A stretch of 64,000 nucleotides of DNA, taken from NCBI GenBank assembly GCA_963819175.1, contig CAWFVJ010000021.1:265157-329156 (forward strand), in the 5' to 3' direction. The notes below the pieces were generated by a model, which saw only the letters and a program-made list of their open reading frames with translations, made no database searches and had not been told where the DNA came from. The DNA is from CAWBRT01 sp963819175. GTDB taxonomy: Bacteria > Acidobacteriota > Terriglobia > Terriglobales > Acidobacteriaceae. Shown here in pieces: positions 31,515 to 40,281 of the stretch; position 1 is the first letter of the stretch; every line of letters begins with the position of its first letter. The translations under genes were made by a program, and so were the position numbers.

Positions 31515-33251
31515 TTACCTAAATACTTCGATAGCAGCACTGGGTCGCTTGTACGAAGATCGACCATGATGAGCGCGTCCAAGCACATCCGAGAATTTCG
31601 GGTCAACGGCAAGAGCTAACGTCTTGCCCCCCAACCTGAGATAATGCTTTACCAGAATCGGAAGATCCTTCCCGTCGGCTTCCAAGCCGGAAACGCGTTC
31701 CGAAACATCGCTCATCGTAAGCATCCTCGAAAAGTTCTGTTCACGAGGCAGCGCGCATCTCGCACCTCTGTGGAACGGAACTCGGGACCCCACCTTGTCG
31801 ACCAGACTCTCCGGCGCCCTCTGAGCACGCAAAAAGGCAGTTATCACTTCTCGCGAGGCCGGCGAATACATGTTGCTGATGCTCACCGCGCCAAACAGTA
31901 CCGGGCTCTCCGGGTGGCGCACCAGGTGTACGCCGATGCCTTTCCAGAGTTGGAGCAGTGGTAGATAGTGCCTTTGATATTCGGGTGTGATAAACGATCG
32001 ACCCAACTCCAGAGCGCCACCGATGCTATCGAAAAATGACGGATCATAGCGGAACAGAGTTGCGGTATAGAGTCCGCTAATGCCGAATCGCCGCAGAATC
32101 TCGCGCACATTTCCCAGCCGATAGCCGCCGGCGATCTGTCGTAGTTCGCGATTCCAAAGTACAAAATGAGTGTAGTAATCGTCGAAGCGATCGAGGTCGA
32201 ATGAACTCCCTGTACCCTCACCGGCCTGGCGAAAGGATATCTCGCGTAGCCTGCCGATCTCGCGGACGATGTTTGGGGCCTGGCTAGCCGCCAGTTCGTA
32301 TACGTCGAATTCGCCCTGTTGCTGCAAGCATGCTTTCGTCGGAAGTGAACGCAGTTCCTGCGCGAGCAGCCTCGGGTCGGCACTTCTACCGATCGGCTTT
32401 ACGGAACGTGGGATACCCAGCCGCCACGGGCGACGATGAGGAGCCGCTCGTAGCGCGAGCAGGTCCGTGCTCCATCGCAGCATCGAGGTTGCCGTTTCAG
32501 GCTTCCCCGTGTTCCGCAGTTTCTCGGCCTTGACTGGTTGCCCCACGCTGATCGTGACATGCTGGCCGCGCTTGTTAAGCAATTCGTGGGGCAACTGCAG
32601 CGTCCGCAACATCGGGTGAATCAGCCCGGACGCGTGGAACGAAAAGCTGTTTGTGCCGTGGATACAGACAGGCAGGACGGGTGCCCCAGTCATTTGTGAT
32701 AGCCGTGCCGCACTATCATTCCAGCGAGACTCGCTAATTGACATGCTACGGAGCGACCAGTGTGCCACTTCGCCGGCGGGGAACAATACCAAGAGACCTC
32801 CTGCCGTCAGGTGCCGAATAGCTTCACGCAATCCTTGAGTATTTACCGCTTGCCTATCCTTGCCATCCATCGCGTCTACATAAATGCAATACTGCGAAAG
32901 TTCGGGAACACCCGCGAGCAACCTATTAGCAATGATCTTCACGTCGCTTCGCACGCGAAGCAGTAGAGCTCCTATCAGCAGGCCATCCAACATGCCGAAT
33001 GGATGGTTGGCAACGACAATAGCCGCACCCGTTTTCGGAATCCAGCCGACATCTCTATCAGCAGCCACGGAGTTCACTTCCAATGCGCGAAGCAGCGATT
33101 CGAAAATATTCGCCCCGCGCCCATCACGTGACGATTCGTATAAATGCTGCAGTCGTCTTTGCGGCATCAGCACTCGTGTCCATCCGGCGGCATCCGTGAG
33201 GCGGTCGACAAAACGTGGTTCCAGTGGAGTATTGTTTCTGGGTCGCAGCAT
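31515..33251 (-). CDS. olsF: Bifunctional ornithine-lipid-type acyltransferase (OlsF-like)
   Basis: A 578-residue fusion. The N-terminal half is a lysophospholipid-type O-acyltransferase (AIVVANHPFGMLDGLLIG with catalytic His83 and Asp89; LLVLFPAGEVAHWS; GAPVLPVCIHGTNSF). The C-terminal half is a GNAT-like N-acyltransferase (REISFRQAGEGTGSSFDLDR; YYTHFVLWNRELRQIAGGYR; ALELGRSFITPEYQR), like OlsB. This order is known from OlsF, which makes ornithine lipids by N- and then O-acylation at the inner membrane. Ornithine lipids replace phospholipids under phosphate limitation, which suits the neighbouring phn, pho and pst genes. AGGA precedes the ATG. No Pho box is visible upstream. Confidence 0.82.
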   Translation of the reverse strand: MLRPRNNTPLEPRFVDRLTDAAGWTRVLMPQRRLQHLYESSRDGRGANIFESLLRALEVNSVAADRDVGWIPKTGAAIVVANHPFGMLDGLLIGALLLRVRSDVKIIANRLLAGVPELSQYCIYVDAMDGKDRQAVNTQGLREAIRHLTAGGLLVLFPAGEVAHWSLRSMSISESRWNDSAARLSQMTGAPVLPVCIHGTNSFSFHASGLIHPMLRTLQLPHELLNKRGQHVTISVGQPVKAEKLRNTGKPETATSMLRWSTDLLALRAAPHRRPWRLGIPRSVKPIGRSADPRLLAQELRSLPTKACLQQQGEFDVYELAASQAPNIVREIGRLREISFRQAGEGTGSSFDLDRFDDYYTHFVLWNRELRQIAGGYRLGNVREILRRFGISGLYTATLFRYDPSFFDSIGGALELGRSFITPEYQRHYLPLLQLWKGIGVHLVRHPESPVLFGAVSISNMYSPASREVITAFLRAQRAPESLVDKVGSRVPFHRGARCALPREQNFSRMLTMSDVSERVSGLEADGKDLPILVKHYLRLGGKTLALAVDPKFSDVLGRAHHGRSSYKRPSAAIEVFR

Positions 33252-33698
33252 GATTCCTATGTAGCGGATTCCGATAAAGGAAGATTGAAACGGTTGTGAA
33301 GAGTGCGTGAAAGCCTTGTTTGGACTTTAGATACGGCCGGGGCTCAGGTCCCGTGATGACAGCACATCAGCGCGTGCTCGGTTTCACGAGAGTTTAACGA
33401 CGTATTCACGATTCCTTTGCGAAGCTTTGCTAATGTTTAAAAACAAGTTCAATCTGCACTGTCCCCGATCCCCGGCCCCACGGGGATTTTTTTGGGACGG
33501 CGTTCAACGCATTGCCATTCCGGCCGGGGCCGCGCCCAACGTCTAAGGTCATCGGAAATAAGTTGTTCTGAATCAGCGATTTCCAACACGGCTTTCGCCC
33601 GAATTACCGATCGTGTTCTAATAAGGGGTACTGCAAGGCAAACATGACCCACCTGCGATTCAACAACATTTCTGATTGCGTTCCTGGGAGGTAATTGC
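33252..33698. other. Intergenic with orphan terminator
   Basis: Divergent spacer between the OlsF-like gene (minus) and an XRE-type regulator (plus). It holds a strong plus-strand terminator at 33468-33493 with no coding gene in front of it. Promoters for both flanking genes should lie here. Confidence 0.45.
33468..33493 (+). terminator. Rho-independent terminator without an upstream gene
   Basis: Stem ATCCCCG / CGGGGAT (7 bp, GC-rich), loop GCCCCA, followed by a run of T (seven in a row counting the stem end). The nearest plus-strand gene ends two kilobases upstream and the OlsF gene runs the other way, so it may end a small RNA transcribed from about 33380 onward. Confidence 0.65.
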
Positions 33699-33938
33699 GT
33701 GGAAAGCAACACGGAGCTTGCCAAGAGCATTAAAAATGCGATGAGCGCCAAGCACCTGACCCGAGATCAACTTGCAGAAACATTGGGAACAAGCCCGTTC
33801 ATGATTGAAAAGCTGCTCTCCGGCGACGTCGTCCCTTCTACACATCTAAAGAATCAGCTGATTAATGTTCTCGAGATTCCGCGTGAGAGGATTACGCGGA
33901 TTGCGGAGCGGCACAACCGACAAGCGCGAGGCGCGTAA
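33699..33938 (+). CDS. Small XRE-family HTH protein
   Basis: Seventy-nine residues with a lambda-repressor-type HTH: AKSIKNAMSAKHLTRDQLAE, then TLGTSPFMIEKLLSGDVVPS, and LINVLEIPRERI. The second and third helices (RDQLAETLGTSPFMIEKLL) are the operator-reading part. GTG start, GGGAGG seven bases upstream. No second domain. 74 bases upstream of the RMD1/YagE-like gene; could regulate it, but nothing in sequence proves that. Confidence 0.8.
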   Translation: MESNTELAKSIKNAMSAKHLTRDQLAETLGTSPFMIEKLLSGDVVPSTHLKNQLINVLEIPRERITRIAERHNRQARGA

Positions 33939-34012
33939 CCAGCGACTGTGCGCAAAGGCGTTCGACCAAATGGCCGGGCGGCTGGTAGATTATTGAGCCG
34001 TGGTCATCTGCA

Positions 34013-35092
34013 ATGTCCGACAACCTGCAAGCATCCGCTTTTGTCCTCATCCTCTATGATGTCTCCGATGAGATACGCCTGGAGGAGTTGCGACGAACTC
34101 TTGGGGCGCGAAATGCCGATCGGGTGCTGAAACATGCGGCGCCTGAGTATTTACGACTCCAGCGGCCTCCGGTCGTGGAGGGCTTTGAAGAAACAACCCT
34201 TGAATCTGGCGAAAAGGTTCGTCGGCAAGTCAAATATTACGATTACGGTGTAATCAGCGTTCTGTTCGAGGCGCGCTTCTCCACGAACTGGGAAGACCTG
34301 CCGCGCTTAGCAAGCCGCTGGATATCAAGCAGTGAGTTTGAGCAGCAAGCTCTTCGGGTCGTGCAGGACAAGCTGAAACAGTGTGGCGCTGCCATCGTCA
34401 AACCCTATTCCGAATGGATCAGCGAAGACTACTTCATCTTCAACCTGAGTCAACTCTCCAGTGATCTGCTTGCCCCCGACCTGTTGGCACAGCACGGAGA
34501 TCAGATTGCAGAGATAGTGAGGGGAGAAACTCGGGCTCTTTCCGCAGATGAGCAGAGGGAAGTCTTGCAATCGAGCATATCGTACTACCCCACCGATCTG
34601 GCGGTAATCGGCTGGCATGCAGCCTTTCTCTACGACACCCCCGAAGGGGCGCAGCCCTCCATCCAGCTTCTGGAGTACGCGAATTCGCAGCTATTGGAAT
34701 TCCGCTATTACGACGAACTGTTGACCCGTGAGACGACCAGAGTTTATAAGTTTCTGGAGCGTCCTACCGGCATCCTTCGCCACTGGCACCTTGCAAGGGA
34801 AGCGACGCGCTTGCAGCGAGTGACCCTGGAGATCAGAGAGCTCGCTGAACGCGCGGAGAACGCGGTAAAGTTTCTTAGCGACATGTTTGCTGCGCGCCTT
34901 TACAGGTTGGCAGCAGCCAAGGTAGGCGTACTAGATTACCGCACACTCGTGGAACAAAAGCTTCGTACCGCTGCCAGCTTCTATGAATTCATGATCGGGG
35001 AGTTCCATCAGACCCGAACCTTCGTCTTGGAAGTCCTTGTGGTGATCATCCTCGTGGTTGAGCTTATTTTCTTGTTTTTTGGACACCCCTAA
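34013..35092 (+). CDS. RMD1/YagE (DUF155)-like membrane-anchored protein
   Basis: A 359-residue soluble protein with a C-terminal membrane anchor (TFVLEVLVVIILVVELIFLF). The ordering is typical of the RMD1/YagE family: an N-terminal alpha/beta part (YYDYGVISVLFEARFS), then helical blocks with ANSQLLEFRYYDELLTRETT, RPTGILRHWHLAREATRLQR, ELAERAENAVKFLSDMFAAR and EFMIGEFHQTRTFVLE. Eukaryotic RMD1 relatives act in mitochondrial organisation; bacterial function unknown. The family call rests on pattern alone. The end lies 193 bases before phnC with a Pho box in between, so it is outside the phosphonate transcript. Confidence 0.6.
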   Translation: MSDNLQASAFVLILYDVSDEIRLEELRRTLGARNADRVLKHAAPEYLRLQRPPVVEGFEETTLESGEKVRRQVKYYDYGVISVLFEARFSTNWEDLPRLASRWISSSEFEQQALRVVQDKLKQCGAAIVKPYSEWISEDYFIFNLSQLSSDLLAPDLLAQHGDQIAEIVRGETRALSADEQREVLQSSISYYPTDLAVIGWHAAFLYDTPEGAQPSIQLLEYANSQLLEFRYYDELLTRETTRVYKFLERPTGILRHWHLAREATRLQRVTLEIRELAERAENAVKFLSDMFAARLYRLAAAKVGVLDYRTLVEQKLRTAASFYEFMIGEFHQTRTFVLEVLVVIILVVELIFLFFGHP

Positions 35093-35169
35093 AGACAGGG
35101 TATTAACACTCCCGGACGTATCCATATCGAACCATCCACATTCCTTACGCCAAGCGAGCATTCATCTGA

Positions 35170-35188
35170 CTGTCATAAATCTTTAACA
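35170..35188 (+). promoter_or_regulatory. Pho box upstream of the phosphonate cluster
   Basis: CTGTCATAAATCTTTAACA matches the PhoB-binding consensus CTGTCATAWAWCTGTCAYW at 17 of 19 positions, including the whole first half-site and its AT spacer. It is about 100 bases upstream of phnC, in the right orientation for activation. Neither phoB nor phoR is in the window. Confidence 0.7.
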
Positions 35189-35285
35189 AGGTGTTCACGT
35201 TGATCCGCCATTGTGTGGTCTGGTTTCCTTCATCATCTAGACGAGAAGTTACGGAATTTGTGTAAGGGATAACCCCCGAACGGCC

Positions 35286-36227
35286 ATGAACATACAGCCA
35301 CAAAACTTAGAAGCTAGTGACTCAATAGGTGTCTTTCGTATGCAAGCATCTTCTAGACAACAGGAAACCAGCGACGAACCAGATCGCCCACCTGTTGTCC
35401 AAATATCCAGGTTGACCAAAACCTTCCGTTCAGGACGTAAAGCGCTCAACGATATAGCCCTCAACATTGAACCGGGGCAGATGGTAGCTCTGATCGGCGC
35501 TTCCGGATCGGGCAAGTCCACACTGCTTCGCAATCTGGCAGGGCTCACCGTTGGAGATCGAGCTTCGGGCGAAGTCAGGGTGCTTGGTCGAACCGTGCAA
35601 AAAGACGGCGTTCTCGCCCGGGACATCCGTAAGGTTCGAAGCCGTATTGGCTTTGTGTTTCAACAATTCAATCTTGTAGATCGCTTGTCTTTGCTTACCA
35701 ACGTATTGGCAGGAACACTTGGCCGGGTTCCAATGTGGCGGAGCACGATGTGCTGGTTTACGCGAGCGGAAAAGAACATGGCCATTGATGCCTTGGCGCT
35801 TGTGGGCATAGCGGAGTATGCCGGTCAGCGCGCCAGCACACTCTCTGGCGGGCAACAGCAGCGCGCTGCGATAGCCAGGGCCCTAGTTCAGAAAGCAGAG
35901 ATTATTTTGGCAGATGAGCCAATCGCGTCGCTCGACCCTGAGGCATCCGTTCGCGTGATGGAAATCCTTTCCCAAATCAATCGCGAGAACGGTATCACCG
36001 TGATCGTTTCGCTGCATCAGGTGGAATTTGCCTTGAAGTACTGTTCCCGCGTGGTGGCTCTCAGGGATGGACGCGTCGTCTACGACGGCTCCAATACAGA
36101 CCTGACGCCAGACTCACTTCGCGAAATATATTGCTGCCAGGACTCACAGTCAATAAGTGTGCCAATGAAACCAAGTGTTGTGGCGCGAAATCCAGGGGTT
36201 TTCAGTTCTGCAAGCAATATCGGCTAG
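35286..36227 (+). CDS. phnC: Phosphonate ABC transporter ATPase PhnC
   Basis: Cytoplasmic ATPase of a phosphonate importer. Walker A is LIGASGSGKSTLLRNLAGL; PhnC-typical RSRIGFVFQQFNLVDRLSLL and VLAGTLGRVPMWRSTMCWFT follow; signature is TLSGGQQQRAAIARALVQKA and Walker B ILADEPIASLDPEAS; H-loop Ser-Leu-His in VSLHQVEFALKYC. The N-terminal 40 residues before VVQISRLTK are not family-like, so translation may start later (for example ATG 35340); the long start has no ribosome site. First gene after the Pho box, 91 bases from phnD. C-terminal 35 residues also exceed the usual length. Confidence 0.93.
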   Translation: MNIQPQNLEASDSIGVFRMQASSRQQETSDEPDRPPVVQISRLTKTFRSGRKALNDIALNIEPGQMVALIGASGSGKSTLLRNLAGLTVGDRASGEVRVLGRTVQKDGVLARDIRKVRSRIGFVFQQFNLVDRLSLLTNVLAGTLGRVPMWRSTMCWFTRAEKNMAIDALALVGIAEYAGQRASTLSGGQQQRAAIARALVQKAEIILADEPIASLDPEASVRVMEILSQINRENGITVIVSLHQVEFALKYCSRVVALRDGRVVYDGSNTDLTPDSLREIYCCQDSQSISVPMKPSVVARNPGVFSSASNIG

Positions 36228-36318
36228 GGGCCTCGCAAAGTGCGCCAGGAACGTTTGAAAAGCAGATGTGCGTGGTTGATCTGGGTTCGTGGGGAAGTAA
36301 TTGATAAAGGAGAATTCA

Positions 36319-37332
36319 ATGCAGTTTCAAAAACTGGTGAGGACGGTCTGCGCGACGTGCTTATTGACGCTGACTCTGATGGCAGCAGGGCCGGCAGGAG
36401 CTCAACAGGTCAATGAGCTGAACTTTGGCATCATCCCTGCCGAATTGGCTCCGAATGTCAAGAAAGAGTGGCAGCCATTTATCGACGACATGTCCAAAGC
36501 GGTTGGCATGAAAGTGAACGCGTTCTTCGCCTCGGACTATGCCGCGGTAATTGAAGGAATGCGCTTTAACAAGGTTCAACTTGCCTGGTTCGGCAACAAG
36601 TCAGCCATGGAAGCCGTGGATCGTGCCGATGGCGAAATCTTTGCCCAAACCATCACTCTGGACGGCAATCCCGGCTACTATTCCCTCCTGATCACTCACA
36701 AAGACAGTGACATCAAGAGCCTCGACGACGTTCTCAAGAATGGCAAGAAGTATAACTTCGGCAACGGCGATCCGAACTCAACCTCCGGATTTCTCGTCCC
36801 TGCCTACTACATATTTGCTGTAAACAAGATTGATCCCAAGACCCACTTCAAGATTGTCCGCAACGCCAGTCATGAGGCGAATCTTTTAGCGGTTGTGACT
36901 AGGCAAGTTGACGTGGCGACGAACAATACTATGGACTTCGCGAGGTTCCAAAAGGAGCAGCCGGCGAAAGCCGCGCAGATCAGGATCATCTGGAAATCCC
37001 CTCTTATTCCGAACGATCCGCTGGTCTGGCGCAAGGACCTTCCCGTGGACCTGAAGGCCAAGATCAGAACCTTCATTTTGAACTATGGAAAGCAAGGACC
37101 CGATGCTGAGCGTCAGCGTCAAGTGCTGGCACATCTGGCCCAGGGATGGCTCCCGTTCCATGAGTCGAATAACTCGCAGCTCGTTCCGATTCGCCAACTG
37201 GCGCTTGCAAAAGACAAGATGACCATCGAGAGCAGCCCAAACATACCGCCACAAGAGAAGCAGGCGAAACTGGCAGCCATCGACGCGAAGCTGGCTGACC
37301 TTCAAAAGCAAGCACAGCATATTTCAAAGTAG
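36319..37332 (+). CDS. phnD: Phosphonate ABC transporter periplasmic binding protein PhnD
   Basis: Exported binding protein, 337 residues. Start ATG 36319 with AAGGAG six bases upstream (a TTG six codons earlier is ignored). Signal peptide ends AGAQQ. Family blocks: LNFGIIPAELAPNVKKEWQP, FASDYAAVIEGMRFNKVQLA, WFGNKSAMEA and FGNGDPNSTSGFLVPAYYIF, where D-P-N-S-T-S-G forms the phosphonate pocket. C-terminus is a charged helical tail (QEKQAKLAAIDAKLADLQKQ). A perfect hairpin follows at once, likely to keep PhnD expression above PhnE. Confidence 0.93.
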   Translation: MQFQKLVRTVCATCLLTLTLMAAGPAGAQQVNELNFGIIPAELAPNVKKEWQPFIDDMSKAVGMKVNAFFASDYAAVIEGMRFNKVQLAWFGNKSAMEAVDRADGEIFAQTITLDGNPGYYSLLITHKDSDIKSLDDVLKNGKKYNFGNGDPNSTSGFLVPAYYIFAVNKIDPKTHFKIVRNASHEANLLAVVTRQVDVATNNTMDFARFQKEQPAKAAQIRIIWKSPLIPNDPLVWRKDLPVDLKAKIRTFILNYGKQGPDAERQRQVLAHLAQGWLPFHESNNSQLVPIRQLALAKDKMTIESSPNIPPQEKQAKLAAIDAKLADLQKQAQHISK

Positions 37333-37340
37333 CTCAACAG

Positions 37341-37374
37341 GAAGCATCAGGATTTTCAACCTGATGCTTCTTGT
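37341..37374 (+). terminator. phnD-phnE intercistronic hairpin (partial terminator)
   Basis: Perfect 11-bp stem GAAGCATCAGG / CCTGATGCTTC, 8-base loop, followed by TTGTTTT, nine bases after the phnD stop. The T run is interrupted, so read-through into phnE is plausible. Such hairpins often stabilise the upstream mRNA of binding-protein genes. Confidence 0.6.
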
Positions 37375-37388
37375 TTTGCAAGTTCTCA

Positions 37389-38195
37389 ATGGCCAATCAA
37401 TTACATGTCGGCGCGCTCGATCGTGCATTCGCGGGTGCCCCCAAGAGAACGGTTTTACAGGTCCTCGGGTGGGCCACGGTTATTGCCGTGCTGGCCTGGT
37501 CCTGGCGGGGTGCGGAAATGAATCCGCTGCTCTTAATCAAGGACCGGGGAAACATGGTCACGTTTGCCCGGGACTTCTTCCCGCCGGACTTTCGCGAGTG
37601 GAAATCCTATCTGGTGGAGATGGCGGTAACCATTCAGATCGCTATTTGGGGAACGCTGTTGGCCGTGTTCTTTGCGATTCCCTTCGGCCTTCTAGCCTCC
37701 AAGAACGTTGCGCCTTGGTGGATCTATCAGCCGGTGCGCCGAGTGCTGGATTCGGCGCGAGCGATCAATGAGATGATGTTCGCCATGCTGTTCGTCGTGG
37801 TGGTAGGCATGGGTCCCTTTGCTGGCGTTCTGGCCTTGTTCGTTCACACCACAGGTATACTCGCCAAGCTCTTTTCGGAGGCCGTGGAGGCGATCGATCC
37901 CCGCCCGGTTGAAGGCATTCGTGTTACAGGAGCAACGGCACTCGAAGAGATTGTTTTTGGCATCATTCCACAGGTGTTGCCTCTGTGGGTCTCCTATTCG
38001 CTTTATCGGTTCGAGTCGAACGTGCGTTCCGCAAGCGTGGTGGGAATGGTGGGTGCCGGGGGGATCGGAATGGTGCTTTGGGAGATCATTCAGGGCTTCC
38101 AGTTCCAGCAGACATGCGCCGTCATCCTCATTGTGATTGCGACGTGTAGCTTGATCGACATGGCGTCGTCGCAGGTAAGGAAGAAGATGCTTTAG
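37389..38195 (+). CDS. phnE: Phosphonate ABC transporter permease PhnE
   Basis: Inner-membrane permease of about 268 residues with several hydrophobic segments. Recognised by LVEMAVTIQIAIWGTLLAVF, PFGLLASKNVAPWWIYQPVR, RRVLDSARAINEMMFAMLFV and the ATPase-contact loop GIRVTGATALEEIVFGIIPQ. The typical PhnE end SASVVGMVGAGGIGMVLWE is present. ATG 37389 is chosen; an upstream TTG at 37371 lies inside the hairpin's tail. No ribosome site is evident at either. A single permease gene implies a homodimer. Confidence 0.9.
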   Translation: MANQLHVGALDRAFAGAPKRTVLQVLGWATVIAVLAWSWRGAEMNPLLLIKDRGNMVTFARDFFPPDFREWKSYLVEMAVTIQIAIWGTLLAVFFAIPFGLLASKNVAPWWIYQPVRRVLDSARAINEMMFAMLFVVVVGMGPFAGVLALFVHTTGILAKLFSEAVEAIDPRPVEGIRVTGATALEEIVFGIIPQVLPLWVSYSLYRFESNVRSASVVGMVGAGGIGMVLWEIIQGFQFQQTCAVILIVIATCSLIDMASSQVRKKML

Positions 38196-38287
38196 CGGTT
38201 CCGATCCGAAGCACACGGCAGCACCGCTAAAAACGCTCACTATTTCAGCAGGGCAGAAACAGAAATCAGTCCCTTCCAGGAGAGGTA

Positions 38288-39115
38288 ATGACACATTCTT
38301 CAGCAAGCTTAAAAGGCGGCGTTCGCGCCGTGATTTTCGATATATCCGGTACTACCGTCGACTACGGAAGCCGCGGGCCGGTGGTTGCTTTTGTCGAGCT
38401 GTTCGCTCGCCACGGAGTGGCCGTTTCGGAAGAAGAAGCGCGACGCCCCATGGGCACCCACAAGAAAGACCATCTCTGGGCGATGCTCACCGATCCGGCG
38501 ATCTGCGGACGCTGGACGAAAGCGAAGGGCGCGCAGCCAACTCGCGAGGCGTTGGACCAACTCTACGAAGAATTCCCGGCTGTGATGAAAGACGCCCTGA
38601 TGGGTCACTGCGACGTCATTCCAGGAGTGTCTCGGATAGCCCTGGAGTTGCGGAACCGTGGAATCCGGATCGCCAACACTACAGGCTTTGACGCCGACAT
38701 GATGGACGGTCTCAAAGAGCAAGCCGCCAAGGGCGGATACTCTCCAGACGTCTGGGTAACCCCGGACTTGGTTGGCCAGGGAAGGCCTTTCCCGTGGATG
38801 GCGTTCTACGCTGCTCGTCATCTTGGGGTCTATCCGATGAGTTCGTTTGTTAAAGTTGGCGACACCCTCATTGACGTGGCAGAGGGGCACAACGCGGGTA
38901 TGTGGACGGTGTCCGTCGTCCGAACCGGCAACGAAGTCGGACTTTCAGAAGAACAGTTGGCGAAGTTGCCGTCATCGGAGCGAGATTCTCTGATTGCGGC
39001 TGCCCGACAGCGGTTGGAATCCGTCGGCCCTCACTACGTAATTGACGCGGTGGCCGACCTGATGCCGGTTGTCGACGAAATATCATCTCGGATAGACCGC
39101 GGCGAACGTCCATAA
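38288..39115 (+). CDS. phnX: Phosphonoacetaldehyde hydrolase PhnX
   Basis: HAD-superfamily enzyme splitting phosphonoacetaldehyde to acetaldehyde and phosphate. Nucleophile Asp18 in VIFDISGTTVDYGSRGP (most members read DWAGTTVDYG, so Ile-Ser replaces Trp-Ala); Schiff-base Lys59 in MGTHKKDHLWAM; GRPFPWMAFYAARHLGVYP; Mg-binding FVKVGDTLIDVAEGHNAGMW. 275 residues, normal length; GAGAGGTA before the ATG. The usual partner PhnW (2-aminoethylphosphonate transaminase) is absent, so the source of phosphonoacetaldehyde is open; the next gene, a dehydrogenase, starts 19 bases later. Confidence 0.93.
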   Translation: MTHSSASLKGGVRAVIFDISGTTVDYGSRGPVVAFVELFARHGVAVSEEEARRPMGTHKKDHLWAMLTDPAICGRWTKAKGAQPTREALDQLYEEFPAVMKDALMGHCDVIPGVSRIALELRNRGIRIANTTGFDADMMDGLKEQAAKGGYSPDVWVTPDLVGQGRPFPWMAFYAARHLGVYPMSSFVKVGDTLIDVAEGHNAGMWTVSVVRTGNEVGLSEEQLAKLPSSERDSLIAAARQRLESVGPHYVIDAVADLMPVVDEISSRIDRGERP

Positions 39116-39134
39116 CGAGGAAGAAGCGCCGAAC

Positions 39135-40223
39135 ATGATAAGCAAAGCAATGGTTTTTACCGCAGTCGGCAGCCCTCTGGAACTCCGGGAGTATCCCGTC
39201 ACCCCTCCCGAACCGGGCGGGATATGGGTTAAGGTTGCAATGTCAACTATATGCGGGTCCGACCTGCATACGACATTGGGAGCACGACCGGCTCCGGTTC
39301 CAATTATTCTCGGCCACGAAATCACTGGAAGGGTTGCGGCCTTGGGCAAAGGCGTAACCACCGACACTATGGGGCGGCCGCTCAGGGAAGGTGACCGCAT
39401 CACTTGGACAATCTTCGCAAGTTGCGGGAACTGCTATTTCTGCAAGATCAAATCTCTTCCCATGAAGTGCGTGAAGCTGTTTAAGTATGGGCACGAAACC
39501 TGCGCCGCTGCTCCCCATCTGAACGGCGGATATGCCGAGTACTGCTATATCATTCCTGGCACATTCGTATTTAAGGTGCCTGACACCGTGTCCGACGAAG
39601 AGGTGACGCCGGCGAATTGTGGCCTCGCTACCATCATGCAAGCATTCGACGGAATCAAGATTCAACCCGAAGATCATGTCGTAATTCAGGGTGCGGGTCT
39701 GCTTGGTATTTATGCCGCGGCAGTCGCCAAGGACCGTGGTGCCGGGAAGGTGATAGTACTCGACGTAGTGCCGGAACGGCTGGAAACGGCAAAGAGGTTC
39801 GGTGCGGACGTGGTCTTCAATACCAAGGAAATGTCTGATAGCAACATAGTCTCAGCCGTGATGGATCAGACCGGAAGCTGGGGAGCTGATATCGTCCTTG
39901 AAGTGGCGGGGACTCCCAAAGTTCTCTCTGCAGGACTAAAGATGCTTCGCAAGGGAGGCCAGTACTGCTGGCAAGGAAACGTCTTCCCAGGCGCGAAGGC
40001 TGAAATTGATGCCTACGATATCATCACCCGCTGGCTCACCATTCGTGGCTTTCATAACTACGATGCCCTGCAACTAGCGGAGGCAATCGGGTTCATCGAA
40101 AGAACCAAGGACAAGTACCCGTTCAAGAAGCTGGTTAGCCATAAGTTCCCTTTGGCAGAACTGGCCAAGGGGCTGAAAGTCGCGGAGGAAAGAAAAGCGG
40201 TTCGGGCGGCCATTTGTTTTTAG
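39135..40223 (+). CDS. Zinc-dependent alcohol dehydrogenase of the phosphonate cluster (HpnZ-like)
   Basis: Medium-chain, zinc-dependent dehydrogenase, 362 residues, cytoplasmic. Catalytic zinc region MSTICGSDLHTTLG and LGHEITGRV; structural zinc region with CGNCYFCKIKS and later cysteines; NAD(P)-binding VVIQGAGLLGIYAAAVAKDR; specificity Asp in VIVLDVVPERLETAKRFGAD favours NAD. Proteins of this subgroup are known in phosphonate-catabolism loci with function only proposed. Its tight 19-base spacing to phnX suggests it supplies the aldehyde, for example from 2-hydroxyethylphosphonate, or removes acetaldehyde. Both are inference. Confidence 0.85.
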   Translation: MISKAMVFTAVGSPLELREYPVTPPEPGGIWVKVAMSTICGSDLHTTLGARPAPVPIILGHEITGRVAALGKGVTTDTMGRPLREGDRITWTIFASCGNCYFCKIKSLPMKCVKLFKYGHETCAAAPHLNGGYAEYCYIIPGTFVFKVPDTVSDEEVTPANCGLATIMQAFDGIKIQPEDHVVIQGAGLLGIYAAAVAKDRGAGKVIVLDVVPERLETAKRFGADVVFNTKEMSDSNIVSAVMDQTGSWGADIVLEVAGTPKVLSAGLKMLRKGGQYCWQGNVFPGAKAEIDAYDIITRWLTIRGFHNYDALQLAEAIGFIERTKDKYPFKKLVSHKFPLAELAKGLKVAEERKAVRAAICF

Positions 40224-40281
40224 GAACGGAGTGGGGATTGAGCGCGACGCTGTGAATTAGGCATGCAGGTGGAGGGTCGAA

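Noticed and set aside
34013..35092. Membership of the RMD1/YagE-like gene in the phosphonate operon
   Set aside because: The Pho box lies between it and phnC, so the operon most likely starts after it.
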